Of a DNA stretch of 64,000 nt, positions 1 through 13,684 are shown piece by piece. A model generated the notes under the pieces. The model did no database searches. It was not told where the DNA came from and saw only the letters and a list, made by a program, of their open reading frames with translations. This DNA comes from Deinococcus sp. Leaf326 (GTDB lineage: Bacteria; Deinococcota; Deinococci; Deinococcales; Deinococcaceae), in contig NZ_LMOM01000001.1 in assembly GCF_001424185.1 (NCBI RefSeq), positions 87,255 through 151,254 of the forward strand, read 5' to 3'. The position numbers and the translations under genes are program-made. How positions within the stretch are numbered: position 1 is the stretch's first letter; every line of letters begins with the position of its first letter.

Positions 1-1697
<1,697 letters not shown>

Positions 1698-1734
1698 GTT
1701 CGGCGGGGAAGGCCCGCGCAGGGGAGAAGGCCGC

Positions 1735-1740
1735 TATGCT
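1735..1740 (+). promoter_or_regulatory. -10 box TATGCT, leaderless gntK
   Basis: TATGCT ends 7 bases before the ATG at 1748, the spacing seen repeatedly in this window for leaderless transcripts. A purine-rich stretch at 1721-1730 could instead serve the ATG at 1736, so the start is not fully settled. Confidence 0.5.
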
Positions 1741-1747
1741 GCGCGCC

Positions 1748-2287
<540 letters not shown>

Positions 2288-2315
2288 AGCAGCGGTTCCC
2301 CGCGGTTCGGGTGGC

Positions 2316-3089
2316 TTACTCCATTTCCAGCGTGATGGGGTGCCCCAGCCCGAGCTGCCGTGCCCGCCCCGCCGCGCCCCGGCGGTCGCCTGCCGCGACA
2401 CGCGTCATGAAGGCGGGGTCGGCGGCCAGCGTGGTCAGGGTCCAGAAGTCGCCCCAGACCTCCAGGCCCCACTGCGCGCGCATGGCGCGGCTGGCCGCCG
2501 TCCAGATCGGCTCGCTGAGGTGCTCGAGCGGCGCGATGAAATGCACTTCGCCGTCGGTGCCGGGCGTGCGGGCAACCTTGCGGCGGTACTCGGCGCGCTC
2601 GCGCCGGCCCATGCCCTCCCAGGTGCCCACGGCGCAGTAGTGCGCCGAAAAGGCGCTGAAGGTGTCGCGGCAGCGCGTGGGCCGCGCGGCGTACTGAGAG
2701 CAGCTTCCCGTCGCGCGGTCGAGCAGCGGGCAGAAGCTCACGGCCTCACGGTGGCGGGCCACGTAGGCGTCCTCGTCGGGGGCCGTGCGAGCATTGGCCT
2801 GCACGGCGCGGGCATGGTCCTCAACGCGGCGGGCCTGCTCGGGGGTGATGGCCTGCGCGGTAATGATCGCCTCGGCCAGACTGACCCGGATGGGCATGTC
2901 GCAGCACGCGAAGCAGCCCGCGCCGCAGTAGACGTGGCCGCCGCGCGACTCGTAACCGCGGGTCCACTGGGCGGCCTGGGCGGCGTATCGCTCGTAGCCG
3001 CGCGTGACCGGGCCCGTCACCGCCGCGTAGGCGGCCGGTCGGGACGGCTGGTCGGGAGCGCCGGGGGCGGATGGGGGAGGGGTAGGCAT
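2316..3089 (-). CDS. YkgJ-type cysteine-cluster protein
   Basis: About 257 residues with the compact cluster C-G-A-G-C-F-A-C-C near residue 55 and further Cys at FCPLLD, GSCSQY, TRCRD and HYCAV, which defines the YkgJ/UPF0153 family (putative zinc- or iron-chelating). The function of the family is not established. The N-terminus is Pro/Ala rich. The start at 3089 has TACTCT 8 bases upstream and no Shine-Dalgarno site. It is divergent from the HD-domain gene with only 36 bases between start codons. Confidence 0.8.
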   Translation of the reverse strand: MPTPPPSAPGAPDQPSRPAAYAAVTGPVTRGYERYAAQAAQWTRGYESRGGHVYCGAGCFACCDMPIRVSLAEAIITAQAITPEQARRVEDHARAVQANARTAPDEDAYVARHREAVSFCPLLDRATGSCSQYAARPTRCRDTFSAFSAHYCAVGTWEGMGRRERAEYRRKVARTPGTDGEVHFIAPLEHLSEPIWTAASRAMRAQWGLEVWGDFWTLTTLAADPAFMTRVAAGDRRGAAGRARQLGLGHPITLEME

Positions 3090-3097
3090 AGGGAGGC

Positions 3098-3116
3098 AGA
3101 GTAACGCGGCTATACT
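3098..3116. promoter_or_regulatory. Back-to-back leaderless -10 boxes
   Basis: The minus-strand box TACTCT (3098-3103) lies 8 bases before the YkgJ-gene start, and the plus-strand box TATACT (3111-3116) lies 9 bases before the GTG at 3126. Both promoters fit in 36 bases, so each -35 region must sit inside or next to the other gene. Confidence 0.65.
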
Positions 3117-3125
3117 GCGTTCACC

Positions 3126-4157
3126 GTGTTCCGACGCCCACGCCCCGCTGCCCCCAATACCCCGCCCGAGGTTCAGACGACCGCTGCCCCCGCCGCGGCG
3201 CCGGAGGCCGATCCCGCCCGCGTGCTGGGCGAACTGCTGGCGCGGCCCAACCTGACGGCGGTGCTGGAACAGTCGCTCGCGCAGGCGGCCGCGCTGCTGG
3301 GCGGCGAGGTGCGCGGTTTCGCGGTCATCCGCCGGGGTCAGGATCAGGTCGTGGGGGTGCTGGGCTACCCGCGCACGCTGGTCGGCCAAACGCTGGGCGG
3401 GCCGTGGTCGGCCATGCGCCCGCGCATCCTCTCGGGGGGCAGCAGCGAACTGTACGCGGCCAACAGCGAGGAGATTCGTACCGTGCTCGACAACGCCGGG
3501 ATGCGCGAGGTGCCGGTGTCTCTGGTCGTGCCCCTGAGCGAGCGCGGGCGGCAGCTGGGTGCGCTCGTCCTGGACCGCGCGCCGGGCAGCGGGGGCACCG
3601 TGACCCCGCAGCAGCAGGAGGCGGTCGCGCGCTGGGCGCAGGCCGTCACGCCGCTGCTGGGTCTGCTCGAATCGCGTGAGGAGTGGCAGCGCACCGCCCG
3701 GCAGCTCGCCTCGTCGGTGGTCGAGGCGGTCGAGAGCCAGGAGTTCGAGTCGCTGGGCCACGCCCGCGCGGTCGCTGAGATCAGCCAGGAGCTCGGGCGG
3801 GGTCTGGGCCTGACCGAACGCGAACTCGAGGAACTGTGGTTCGCCGCCACCCTGCACGACCTGGGCAAGCTGCACGGCGAGGAAGGGCACGCCCTGGTGG
3901 GCGCGAACTTCCTGCACGGCGTGCCGCACCTAGCCGAGGCCCAGAAGGCCATCCGCCACCACCACGAGCGCTGGGACGGTCAGGGAGAACCCGACAAGCT
4001 CGCCGGCGAGGACATTCCTCTGTACGCTCGCATCCTGGCGGTCGCCAACGCCTATGTACGGACCGGCGACCTCGAGCGGGTGCGTGCCCAGGCGGGCAAG
4101 GGCCTGGACGCGCGCCTCGTGACTGCCCTGGAAAAAGTGGAGAAGCGCGCGCGGTGA
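3126..4157 (+). CDS. GAF-like plus degenerate HD-GYP protein
   Basis: 343 residues. An N-terminal Pro/Ala linker is followed by a GAF-like sensor segment (about 45-180) and an HD hydrolase domain (about 195-320) with H212, H244-D245 and HHHERWDG at 278-285. The layout matches HD-GYP c-di-GMP phosphodiesterases, but the GYP signature reads G-E-P (287-289) and the usual VADxYD reads V-A-N-A-Y, so the last metal-ligand Asp is missing. It may be inactive on c-di-GMP or act on another substrate. GTG start with a leaderless -10 box. Confidence 0.75.
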   Translation: MFRRPRPAAPNTPPEVQTTAAPAAAPEADPARVLGELLARPNLTAVLEQSLAQAAALLGGEVRGFAVIRRGQDQVVGVLGYPRTLVGQTLGGPWSAMRPRILSGGSSELYAANSEEIRTVLDNAGMREVPVSLVVPLSERGRQLGALVLDRAPGSGGTVTPQQQEAVARWAQAVTPLLGLLESREEWQRTARQLASSVVEAVESQEFESLGHARAVAEISQELGRGLGLTERELEELWFAATLHDLGKLHGEEGHALVGANFLHGVPHLAEAQKAIRHHHERWDGQGEPDKLAGEDIPLYARILAVANAYVRTGDLERVRAQAGKGLDARLVTALEKVEKRAR

Positions 4158-4197
4158 TCCTGCTCTTTCCGGTCCTGCGCTCCTCGCCGCGTCTCCG

Positions 4198-5058
4198 ATG
4201 AGTCTGCGGCCCCCCGCCGCGCAGGGCGAGTCTCCGGCCCACCGCTTTCCGGAACTGGAACGCCGCTACGGTCCCCTGACCCCGATGGATCAGGGTATGC
4301 AGAGCCGCGTGTATGTCACGGCCGACGGCGAGACGGTGGTCAAGGTGTACCGCACGCAGCGCGGCGAGCACCGCCTGGAAGCCGAGAACATGCGCCGCGC
4401 CGACATGGGCGAGTGGGCGCTCGATGCCGTGGAGGCCGACGGGATCGAGGCCCTCATCATGCGCCGCTTCCGGGGGCATCCGCTGACGCCCGCCGATGTG
4501 CCGCGCGCCCTGCCCCGGCTGCGCACCTCGCTCGCGGCGCTGCACCAGGAGCGCCGGGGGGAGGTCAACCTCGACAAGGTGCGGGTCCGGCTGCTGCGTT
4601 TCCGGTCGGCGCTGGCGGCCTATCCGCTCGAAGACCTCTTCGACGCCGTCGAGGTGCCCCTGGGGTCGGGGCTGCTAGAGCAGCCAGCGGCGTTCTGCCA
4701 CCTTGACCTGTGGCACGACAACATCCTGATGGGCGACCGGCGCGGCTCCGACCAAGGCGCCGCCGAAGTCCTGATCATCGACTGGACCAAGGCCGCCTGG
4801 GACGACCCCCTGCGGGATCTCGCCCTGCTCAAGACCGGCACCCTGGACCTGTTGCCCCCGGCCGAGAGCCTGGAGGCGGCCCTGAGCTTCCTGCCGGAAC
4901 GTGATCACGCCGCGTTGCGCCGCTACCGCGCCTATCTTGCGCTGACCACGCTGCATGACCTGTACTGGTTCCTGATGAACGAGCCCTACGAGTTCGAGGA
5001 ACAGAGCGTCCTGAAGCTCGGGCGCACGCGGCACGCGCTGGCAAGGTTGCCCGAGTAG
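4198..5058 (+). CDS. Aminoglycoside-phosphotransferase-family kinase
   Basis: 286 residues with a protein-kinase-like fold of the APH/choline-kinase family. [15 protein letters not shown] gives the ATP-binding Lys, [14 protein letters not shown] is the catalytic loop (H-x-D-x-x-x-x-N) and [20 protein letters not shown] is the metal-binding Asp region. These enzymes phosphorylate small alcohols; the substrate cannot be read from sequence. It lies 40 bases after the HD gene and may be cotranscribed with it. Confidence 0.8.
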   Translation: MSLRPPAAQGESPAHRFPELERRYGPLTPMDQGMQSRVYVTADGETVVKVYRTQRGEHRLEAENMRRADMGEWALDAVEADGIEALIMRRFRGHPLTPADVPRALPRLRTSLAALHQERRGEVNLDKVRVRLLRFRSALAAYPLEDLFDAVEVPLGSGLLEQPAAFCHLDLWHDNILMGDRRGSDQGAAEVLIIDWTKAAWDDPLRDLALLKTGTLDLLPPAESLEAALSFLPERDHAALRRYRAYLALTTLHDLYWFLMNEPYEFEEQSVLKLGRTRHALARLPE

Positions 5059-5120
5059 GGTTGAGAGGCAGGCGCACGCCCCCGCCCCGCGCCCACCTTT
5101 CTCGATTTCCCCCGACCCAC

Positions 5121-5126
5121 TATCGT
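5121..5126 (+). promoter_or_regulatory. -10 box TATCGT, leaderless upp
   Basis: TATCGT ends 7 bases before the upp ATG at 5134. No Shine-Dalgarno sequence lies between. Confidence 0.55.
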
Positions 5127-5133
5127 AGGACGC

Positions 5134-5757
<624 letters not shown>

Positions 5758-5825
5758 CCCCCAGCAGTCTGCGACTTTGGGCGGAGGCCCGGAACGCCCC
5801 AGAGCCTTTAGAATCCCACAAGGTT

Positions 5826-6974
<1,149 letters not shown>

Positions 6975-6976
6975 CC

Positions 6977-8113
6977 ATGAGCGAGAAGAAGATCGTGCTG
7001 GCGTTCGGAACCCGCCCGGAAGCGACCAAGATGGCCCCGGTGTACGCCGCCCTGGCGCGCACGCCCGGCCTGAGCCCCCACATCCTCTCGACCGGCCAGC
7101 AGCGCCAGATGCTCGACGGCGCCCTCGCCGTCTTCGGCCTCACGCCCGACCGTGACCTCAACGTCATGACCGACCGCCAGACGTTGGCCGACCTCACCGC
7201 CCGCATCGTGCCCCAGGCTGGGCGCACCCTGCGCGAGATGGGCGCCGACATGGTTCTCGTCCACGGCGACACCGCCACGTCCTTCTGCGTCGCCCTCTCG
7301 GCCTTTTACGAGGGCATTCCGGTCGGCCACGTCGAGGCTGGGCTGCGCTCGGGGTCCCTCAGCGAACCCTTTCCCGAGGAGGCCAACCGCCGCCTGACCG
7401 GCGTGCTCTCCACGCTGGATTTCGCGCCCACTACCGGCAGCAAGGCCAACCTGCTGCGCGAGGGTAAGGCGCCGGGCGGCGTGGTCGTCACCGGCCAGAC
7501 CGCCGTGGACGCCGTGCGCGAGGTCGCTGGCCGGGTGCCGCTGCGTCCCGAGTGGCGCGCGCGTGTAGAGGCCGGGCAACGCCTCGTGACCGTGACCATG
7601 CACCGCCGCGAAAATCAGCCGATGATGCGCGAGATGGCTCAGGCGCTCGGCCGGGTGGCGGCCCGGTTCCCCGGCACCCACTTCATCTACCCGGTACACC
7701 TGTCGCCCGCCGTGCAGGAGGCGGTGCGCCCGGTTCTGGAGGCCGTGCCCAACTTCGAGCTGACCGCGCCGCTGGACTACAGCGACATGGCGCCGCTGAT
7801 GGCGGCTTCGGCCCTGATGGCGACCGACTCGGGGGGACTTCAGGAGGAAGGCGCGGCGCTGGGCGTGCCGGTGGCGGTGCTGCGCAACGTGACCGAGCGG
7901 CCCGAGGGCGTGGAGGCGGGGGTGCTGAGGCTCGCCGGGAACGATCCGGCCGCGCTGGAGGCGGTGCTGACCGAACTGCTGGGCGACGAAACGCAGCTGG
8001 CCGGGATGCGGGCGGCGCGCAACCCCTACGGCGACGGCCTGGCCTCGGGCCGGGTTGCGCAGGCCATCGCCTGGCACTTCGGGCTCGCCGGCCGCCCCGA
8101 CGACTGGAGCTGA
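6977..8113 (+). CDS. wecB: UDP-GlcNAc 2-epimerase (non-hydrolysing)
   Basis: Interconverts UDP-GlcNAc and UDP-ManNAc. About 378 residues, the usual family length. Motifs: [13 protein letters not shown] at the N-terminus, [33 protein letters not shown] and the C-terminal [24 protein letters not shown] lies a few bases before the ATG at 6977, so it is translated as part of the operon with the upstream transferase. Confidence 0.94.
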   Translation: MSEKKIVLAFGTRPEATKMAPVYAALARTPGLSPHILSTGQQRQMLDGALAVFGLTPDRDLNVMTDRQTLADLTARIVPQAGRTLREMGADMVLVHGDTATSFCVALSAFYEGIPVGHVEAGLRSGSLSEPFPEEANRRLTGVLSTLDFAPTTGSKANLLREGKAPGGVVVTGQTAVDAVREVAGRVPLRPEWRARVEAGQRLVTVTMHRRENQPMMREMAQALGRVAARFPGTHFIYPVHLSPAVQEAVRPVLEAVPNFELTAPLDYSDMAPLMAASALMATDSGGLQEEGAALGVPVAVLRNVTERPEGVEAGVLRLAGNDPAALEAVLTELLGDETQLAGMRAARNPYGDGLASGRVAQAIAWHFGLAGRPDDWS

Positions 8114-8138
8114 CCGCCGCCCGGTGCCCTCCGGCCCG

Positions 8139-8144
8139 TATGCT
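8139..8144 (+). promoter_or_regulatory. -10 box TATGCT, leaderless kinase gene
   Basis: TATGCT ends 9 bases before the GTG at 8154. This sets the start of the lipid-kinase gene at 8154 instead of upstream in-frame codons that overlap wecB. Confidence 0.6.
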
Positions 8145-8153
8145 GAGCGCACC

Positions 8154-9086
8154 GTGACTGCTTCTTCTTCTGCCGGCCGCGCCTTCGCGGTCGTTCTCAA
8201 TTCCCAGGCCGGACGGGGACTGGCGCGGCGGCGCTGGCCCGAACTGGAGGCGCTGCTCCGTGCGCGCGGCTTTTCCTACTCGCTGATCGAGGCGGCCAGT
8301 GGCCCCGAGGCCCTGGCGCGTGTGCGGGCGCTGCCGCCCGGGGTCGCCGTGCTGGCGGTCGGCGGCGACGGCACGGTGGGGGCGCTCCTGCCCGCACTCG
8401 TGGGCACCTGGCGGCCTCTGGGCGTGGTGCCTCTGGGCAGCGGCAACGACTACGCCGGCATGACGGGCCTGAAGGCCGGCGACTTCGCGGCGGCGCTGGA
8501 CCGGCTCGCGGGCCGCCCCCGCCCGGTCGACGTCCTGGAAGGCGAGATCGTCGCGGGGGACTGGGCCGGCGAGCGCCGGTTCCTGCTCAACGGCCTGGGC
8601 CTGGGGTTCGACGCGCAGGTCAATGAGGCGGCGCTGCGGGCTCCGCCCCGCCTGCCCGGCTTCGGGCGCTACCTGTGGGGAGCCCTGGGCACCCTGGGCC
8701 GCCTGCGTCTGGGCCGCGCCGAGGTCACGGTAGACGGCCAAGTGTTGTACGGCGGGCCGAGCTGCCTCGTGGCGGTCATGAACGGCACGCGCTACGGCGG
8801 CGGCTTTCTCATCAGCCCCCGCTCGGACGCGGGAGACGGTCGCCTCGACGCGGTGGTCGGCGGCGCGCTGGGCCGGGGCGGCGTGCTGCGGCTCATGGGG
8901 CATGTGCTGCGCGGCACCCACCTGGGGCAGCCGGGCGTCTTTTACAGCGCCGGTCAGGAGGTCACGGTGCGCTGGGACCGCCCCACACCTCTGCACCTCG
9001 ACGGCGACGCGGCGGGCCGGGCCACCGAGGTCCGTGCCCGGGTGTGTCCCGGCGCGCTGCTGCTGTTCGGCCCTGGACAGGACTGA
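8154..9086 (+). CDS. Diacylglycerol-kinase-family lipid kinase
   Basis: About 310 residues of the DAGK/LCB5/YegS family, phosphorylating diacylglycerol or a related lipid at the inner membrane face. N-terminal [10 protein letters not shown] matches the family's N-P-x-S/A-G-x-G region. [10 protein letters not shown] is the nucleotide-binding GGDGT and [10 protein letters not shown] is the second signature. LHLDGDAAG near the C-terminus completes the C-terminal beta domain. The substrate is not assigned. It follows the envelope pair but has its own promoter. Confidence 0.88.
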   Translation: MTASSSAGRAFAVVLNSQAGRGLARRRWPELEALLRARGFSYSLIEAASGPEALARVRALPPGVAVLAVGGDGTVGALLPALVGTWRPLGVVPLGSGNDYAGMTGLKAGDFAAALDRLAGRPRPVDVLEGEIVAGDWAGERRFLLNGLGLGFDAQVNEAALRAPPRLPGFGRYLWGALGTLGRLRLGRAEVTVDGQVLYGGPSCLVAVMNGTRYGGGFLISPRSDAGDGRLDAVVGGALGRGGVLRLMGHVLRGTHLGQPGVFYSAGQEVTVRWDRPTPLHLDGDAAGRATEVRARVCPGALLLFGPGQD

Positions 9087-9089
9087 AAA

Positions 9090-9116
9090 CGTCCCCACCC
9101 ACGGGGGGAGGGGACG
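9090..9116. terminator. Convergent hairpin terminator
   Basis: CGTCCCC pairs with GGGGACG across 13 bases, right after the kinase stop codon and before the convergent TPR-gene stop. There is no U-run, but the position suits both genes. Confidence 0.5.
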
Positions 9117-9131
9117 GGACGGGCGGCGGCC

Positions 9132-9854
9132 TTACTTCAGTTTTGCCAGCATGGCCTGGGCGGCGGCCAGGTCGCGCTGCTCCCAGAAGTTCGTGGGGCT
9201 CAGGGTCACGGCCTTCTGAAGCTGTGCGGCGGCTCCGGCCTTGTTGCCTGTCAGGGTCAGGGCGTTGGCGTACTCGAGGCGGTGCGTGACGACCGCCGGT
9301 TCCAGGGCCACAGCCCGCTCGAAGTAGGGCGCGACGTTGGCCTTGCGCGCGCCGGTCTGCTGCGCGGCGATGGCGCCCTTAAGACCGCCGCTGTCGAGCG
9401 TGGCGTTCCACAGGCCCAGCGCCACGTAGGCGCCCGCCAGATTGGGCCGCAGCTTGATCGCCTGATCGAGGTTCTTCTTGACTTCCTTGGCGAGCGAGAG
9501 GCTCTCGAACACGCCCGAGAACTGCGCGAGGCGGCCCTGCGCGCGGGCCTTCTCGAAGTAGGCCTCGGCGTTCTGCGGGTCGAGGCGCACGGCCTGGTCG
9601 GCGTAGCTCTGCGCCTTCTGGAACAGCGCCTTTTTCTGGGCGTCGGGCGAGAGGCCCGCGCCGGCCGTGGTGGCCTCGGCGGCGAGCGCAAATCCGGCGC
9701 TGGTGTTCAGCGCGGCGGCGGCGGCGGCGGCCTCCTGCCAGTTGCCCTGGTTGTAGAGCGCCTGGGCGGTCTGCTGGGAGGCGGCGCCCTGGGCGAGGGC
9801 GGGGGTCAGGGCGGCGGACGTCAGGACGAGGGACAGCATCAGGGTACGGCGCAT
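9132..9854 (-). CDS. Secreted TPR-repeat protein
   Basis: 240 residues. A Sec signal peptide (MRRTLMLSLVLTSAALTPALAQG, cleavage after ALA) is followed by TPR-like helical repeats, for example SYADQAVRLDPQNAEAYFEKARA, NLDQAIKLRPNLAGAYVALGLWN and YFERAVALEPAVVTHRLEYANAL. It is probably a periplasmic scaffold; no partner can be named. AAAGGAG lies 7 bases before the ATG, so unlike many neighbours it has a leadered mRNA. Confidence 0.85.
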   Translation of the reverse strand: MRRTLMLSLVLTSAALTPALAQGAASQQTAQALYNQGNWQEAAAAAAALNTSAGFALAAEATTAGAGLSPDAQKKALFQKAQSYADQAVRLDPQNAEAYFEKARAQGRLAQFSGVFESLSLAKEVKKNLDQAIKLRPNLAGAYVALGLWNATLDSGGLKGAIAAQQTGARKANVAPYFERAVALEPAVVTHRLEYANALTLTGNKAGAAAQLQKAVTLSPTNFWEQRDLAAAQAMLAKLK

Positions 9855-9918
9855 GAACGCTCCTTTGCGGGGGGGGCGACGGGCGTCGCCGGGGGTCGGA
9901 TTGAAAAGCTGGACCGAG

Positions 9919-9959
9919 TATACACATCTGCCCCCGCTCTGCCTGACGCGTCCGTCAGG
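9919..9959 (-). promoter_or_regulatory. Promoter and palindrome of TPR gene
   Basis: On the minus strand TATACT (9919-9924) is a likely -10 box about 65 bases before the TPR-gene start. Just upstream, CCTGACG and CGTCAGG (9942-9948 and 9953-9959) form a perfect 7-4-7 palindrome, a possible operator. Confidence 0.45.
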
Positions 9960-10028
9960 TGGCGGATTGCCGCATTGTTCTGCACCCGGTTCAAGTGGCG
10001 CGCCAAATGCTAGGCTGACCCCCAGATC

Positions 10029-13000
10029 ATGCCGGTAAACTGGAAGGCCGCCCTGGAGCAGGTGCGCGCCGCACGGCCCCCGGGCCCGGGGTGCGGCGCG
10101 GGCCCGCAGCCCGGCAGCCTGCGCTGGCTGGAAGCTGAACTCGGGCGGCGCGGCGGCAACCCGGCGGCGCTGCGTAACATCGTGTACCGCGACACTGGTC
10201 GCCCAGCCGACAAGGCGCATCTGGCCGATATCCTGCGCGAGCTGGCCGCCGGAGCGGGGCTGACCCTGGACCTGGACGTGCCGGGGGTGGCCGCCCCTCT
10301 GCCCGACGAACTTGAACTGCTGGGCCGGGCCAAGAAACGGGTCTACAAGGGGTTTCTGGCCGCCCTGCGAGCTGGCCGCGCGCCGCGTATGGTGGTCGCC
10401 GGGCGGGCCGGGGCGGGCAAGACGGTCCTGCTCGACCACCTCAGCCGCGCGCTGGAGCAGAGCGGTGTGCTGGTCACGCGCCTGGGCCTGAGTGGCGAGG
10501 TCGGCGACGTGTTGGCGCTGGCGCCGGTCGCCGGCCGCTCCTTCGCAGCCCTGGCCGAGCGCCAGCGCGCCGCCCTGCTGGCCGTGGCCCCGGCGCGCGG
10601 CGCGTGGCTGGTACGCCTGGCCGGTGAACTGCGTTTTGCCGGCGACCCCCCACGCGGTCCCGGCGGCGAGGTGGTAACGCCGGGGGCCTGGGCCGCGGCG
10701 CTACTGCTGGCCGCGCCTCCCGGCGTGGCTGTGCTGCTGGCCCTGGAAGACGCCCGCGGCTGGCCCCCTGACTTGGCCCCCGTGACCGAACTGCGGCCCC
10801 CCACCCAGGCCGAGGCCCAGGCCTACCTGATGGAAAAACTGGGCCTGCCCCGCACGGCGGCCGGCGCCCTGGCTCGCGAGACGGGCCGCAACCTCGACCG
10901 CCTGACCCTGCTCGCCGGCGCAGAGGCGGCCCGTGGACCGGAAGGCGAAACCGGGCCGGAGCCAGCGGGCGCGGCGGGTCTCGCCGACCCGGACGTGTGC
11001 CGGCTGGCGGCTGCCTTCGCCGCCCTGGACGCGGCGTGGCCGGATCAGGTCGGCGGCCGTCCTCATCCCGGGGCGGCCCTAGACGCGGCTCTGGGCGGGG
11101 CGCTCGCCCAGTTGCCGCTGCACGCCCGGGCCCACGCGCGGCCCGTTCCCGGCCGCCCCGGTGAATGGCAGGCCGCGTCCTCCCTGCGGGCGCTGCAGCC
11201 CCGGCTTGCTCCGGCGGCTTTGGAGACGGCTCGCCTGCGGTTGGCGGGTTCAGCGCCAGAGGTGCCGGGAGCCTACCGCGTCGGCGCGCTGGTGGCTGGG
11301 GGGGACTGGGCCGGGCTGCGGGCCTGGCTGCTGGGGACCCCCGACGACGCCCAGTTCCTGCCGCCCTGGTGGCCGGTGGTGCGGGCGGGCTCGCCCCCGC
11401 ACGGGCGCGAGGCGCTGGCGCGGTTGGTGGTGTCGCACTACGCCGGGCGCGGCGAGTACGGCCACCCGCAGGCGCGGGACGCGCTGTTTCTGCTGCTTGC
11501 CTCTGGGGAGGAGGGCGTGCGGGCCTGGGCGCGGGTGAAACTGGCCGAGAGCCGTCTGGACGCCGGCGATCCCGAAACGGCCGCCGCGCAGCTCGCCGGG
11601 CCGGAGGTGCGGTTGGCCCTCTCGGCGCAGGCTCCGGCCGATCTCTGGACGCTCTCGGCGCAGGCCGACGCATTGCTTGTGCAGGGCGCGCTGGCCCGCT
11701 GGCGCGGCGACCTTGCGGCGGCGACCTGCGCCGTCCACGATCCGCGTACCGCCCGGTCGGGCGCGCGGGCGCTGCTGTGGCGCGGGCTGATCGCCAAGGA
11801 CGCCGGGCGCTGGGCCGAGGCCCTGGCCGATCTGCGCGCCGTGCCCGACCACAGCCCCCTGCTCTCGGCCCGCGCGCGCTACCAGGAGGGCGACCTGAGA
11901 CTGCGCCTGGGTCAGCCGGCGGCGGCCCGCGCCCTGCTGCTGGAGGTGGCCGGGCGTCTGGAGCAGGCCGGCGCGCCCCCTGAGGAACAGGCCCGCAGCC
12001 TCGCACGCGCCGCGACGGCCCTGCGCCGCCTGGGTCAGCCGGCCGGGGCCATGCGCCTGCTGGAGCGCGCCCTGGCGCTAGTCCCTGCCGCGCCGCCGGG
12101 GTCGCCTGGATCAGGGGGCGCCGACGGGGTGGTGCGTGCCAGGCTGCTCTCGGAGGGGGTGCCGGTGCTGCTGGCCCTGAACCGGCACGGCGACGCGCTG
12201 GCCCAGGTGGCCGGGGCGCTGGACCTGCTCGGCGCCTCCGGGGCGCGCCGCGCGGAGGCCGCCTACCGAGTACGCCGGACGGTCTACCGCGCTGCGCTGG
12301 CCTACCTGACCCGTGGCCTGGGTCGGCGCTATCAGCACCCACTGCTGGGTGCGGGGCGCGATCACCCCGACCTCGCGCACGCCCGCACGCTCCTCGGCGG
12401 GCTGCTGCGGGAGACCGGCGGCGCGGGCGACCGCGAACAGGTCCTGACCTTCGACCTGCACCTCGCGCTGGCCCTGGCCGAGCCGGACCCGGAGGCGGCC
12501 CTGGGACACGCGGACCGCGCCCTGGCGATGACCGATCACCCCTACGCCGGGGCGCAGGCCCACGCCGCCCGCGCCGAAGCCTCGCTGCGGGCCGGGCGGT
12601 CAGGAGCAGTGCTGGCCGACGTGAACCGTGCCCATGCCCTGCTGCGCCGGGTGGGGACGGACCTGGGTGACCGGCCGACGGCCCACGCCGACCCTGGCCT
12701 GTACGCCCAGCTTCTGACCCTGGAAGCCTGCGCCCTGGTCGGGGCTCCGGACACTGCTGGCCCGGACGCCGCCCCCCCGGCCTCCTCCGAGGTAACACTG
12801 GCCCTCGACTGGCTGCGCGCCGAGCTGAGGCCCCCCGAGCTCGCCCCGTTCCGGGAGGCCGTGTGGCGCGAGGTCGGCGCGGCGCTGGAACGGGGGGGCC
12901 GGGCACAGACGGTGGTGCCGGCCGCGCCCTGGCCCCTGCGGCCCGGCGACGTCCTGACGGTCCTCGAAGGTCGCCGGGAACCGGTTCTCGCCGCCGGCGC

Positions 13001-13031
13001 GGCCCAGGACGCCGGGGACACCCCCTGCTGA
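10029..13031 (+). CDS. Large STAND/AAA-type NTPase with TPR-like C-terminus
   Basis: 1000 residues. An N-terminal segment resembling a small helical adaptor (about 1-100) precedes a P-loop domain with Walker A GRAGAGKTVLL (about 125-135). A hydrophobic strand ending LLALEDARG may be a degenerate Walker B. The C-terminal two thirds are Ala/Leu-rich helix pairs compatible with TPR-like repeats (for example ALADLRAVPDHSPLLSARARYQEGDLRLRLGQ). No helix-turn-helix is evident at the C-terminus, so it is not a plain MalT-type activator. The role is unknown; signal-transducing STAND ATPases share this layout. TAGGCT at 10011-10016 is a possible -10 box. Confidence 0.7.
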   Translation: MPVNWKAALEQVRAARPPGPGCGAGPQPGSLRWLEAELGRRGGNPAALRNIVYRDTGRPADKAHLADILRELAAGAGLTLDLDVPGVAAPLPDELELLGRAKKRVYKGFLAALRAGRAPRMVVAGRAGAGKTVLLDHLSRALEQSGVLVTRLGLSGEVGDVLALAPVAGRSFAALAERQRAALLAVAPARGAWLVRLAGELRFAGDPPRGPGGEVVTPGAWAAALLLAAPPGVAVLLALEDARGWPPDLAPVTELRPPTQAEAQAYLMEKLGLPRTAAGALARETGRNLDRLTLLAGAEAARGPEGETGPEPAGAAGLADPDVCRLAAAFAALDAAWPDQVGGRPHPGAALDAALGGALAQLPLHARAHARPVPGRPGEWQAASSLRALQPRLAPAALETARLRLAGSAPEVPGAYRVGALVAGGDWAGLRAWLLGTPDDAQFLPPWWPVVRAGSPPHGREALARLVVSHYAGRGEYGHPQARDALFLLLASGEEGVRAWARVKLAESRLDAGDPETAAAQLAGPEVRLALSAQAPADLWTLSAQADALLVQGALARWRGDLAAATCAVHDPRTARSGARALLWRGLIAKDAGRWAEALADLRAVPDHSPLLSARARYQEGDLRLRLGQPAAARALLLEVAGRLEQAGAPPEEQARSLARAATALRRLGQPAGAMRLLERALALVPAAPPGSPGSGGADGVVRARLLSEGVPVLLALNRHGDALAQVAGALDLLGASGARRAEAAYRVRRTVYRAALAYLTRGLGRRYQHPLLGAGRDHPDLAHARTLLGGLLRETGGAGDREQVLTFDLHLALALAEPDPEAALGHADRALAMTDHPYAGAQAHAARAEASLRAGRSGAVLADVNRAHALLRRVGTDLGDRPTAHADPGLYAQLLTLEACALVGAPDTAGPDAAPPASSEVTLALDWLRAELRPPELAPFREAVWREVGAALERGGRAQTVVPAAPWPLRPGDVLTVLEGRREPVLAAGAAQDAGDTPC

Positions 13032-13087
13032 CCGGCAGCCACCTTGACCGGGACTTGAGGCGGAGCTGTGGTCTGGGCCCTTGCCGT

Positions 13088-13093
13088 TAAGAT
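13088..13093 (+). promoter_or_regulatory. -10 box TAAGAT before GTG 13101
   Basis: TAAGAT ends 7 bases before the GTG at 13101. An ATG at 13092 overlaps this box, so it was not taken as the start. Confidence 0.5.
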
Positions 13094-13100
13094 GAGCGGC

Positions 13101-13490
13101 GTGAGTCCCACTGAACCGCAGGCCGGAGGAAGGTCTGCCATCCGGCTGCTCCAGGGATACGTCTGGCATCCCTCGGGCGCCGACGTCGATCTGGAGCACT
13201 ATCTGCCGCGTGACCTCGACCTCGCGCACGTTCCCAGCATCTCCGAGACGGAGGAAGCCCACGTGCTGTGGGATCAGGTCACGCCGCCCTTCGCCTTTTT
13301 CGAGAACGGCGAGCCGACGGCGGGGCAGACCTTCTACCAATTCACGGTGCTGCGCGTGTACGACGAGCGCCCCAGCAACGATGACCTGCACAGCGACGCC
13401 GAGAGCGCCAGTCAGTCGCTCGGGCCGCTGCTGGAAAGCACCCCCGAGGGCGTGGGCTGGCAGCTCTGGGAGGATCTGCGCGACCTATGA
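13101..13490 (+). CDS. Uncharacterised conserved-looking protein
   Basis: About 129 residues, acidic, soluble and not recognised. Sequence features are WHPSGADVDLEHYLPRDLDLAHVP, an aromatic middle (FAFFENGEPTAGQTFYQF) and a Ser/Asp-rich end. It is the first gene of a three-gene operon: its stop overlaps the next start (ATGA), which supports it being real. Confidence 0.6.
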   Translation: MSPTEPQAGGRSAIRLLQGYVWHPSGADVDLEHYLPRDLDLAHVPSISETEEAHVLWDQVTPPFAFFENGEPTAGQTFYQFTVLRVYDERPSNDDLHSDAESASQSLGPLLESTPEGVGWQLWEDLRDL

Positions 13491-13684
13491 TCGCCTGGCT
13501 CGACCTCCTGATCGGAGACGACCCACATCCGCGGCGGTTCGACCGGCCCGGTACGCTCCATGCCTACCTGCTCAAGATGGAGCGCCTGAGTGTCGAGGCG
13601 GCCGACGCGCTGATCCGCGACGGCGAGGTCGGGCCGCCCCTGACCCGGCTTGCCTACCGCCTGCGCCCCCTGGCCCGCGAGTGA
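13487..13684 (+). CDS. Small uncharacterised protein
   Basis: 65 residues. It starts within ATGA over the previous stop and its stop overlaps the next ATG (TGATG), so it is clearly embedded in a coupled operon. It is rich in Arg, Asp and Leu with no recognisable domain. Confidence 0.55.
   Translation: MIAWLDLLIGDDPHPRRFDRPGTLHAYLLKMERLSVEAADALIRDGEVGPPLTRLAYRLRPLARE

Noticed and set aside
9942..9959. Treating the CCTGACG/CGTCAGG palindrome as a terminator
   Set aside because: It lies upstream of the TPR gene promoter and between divergent transcription units, not after a stop codon; an operator is more likely.
10474..12906. 810-residue open frame on the minus strand opposite the large NTPase gene
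   Set aside because: Composition is almost only Arg, Pro, Ala and Gly, typical of the antisense of GC-rich coding DNA; the plus-strand protein has a Walker A motif and normal composition.
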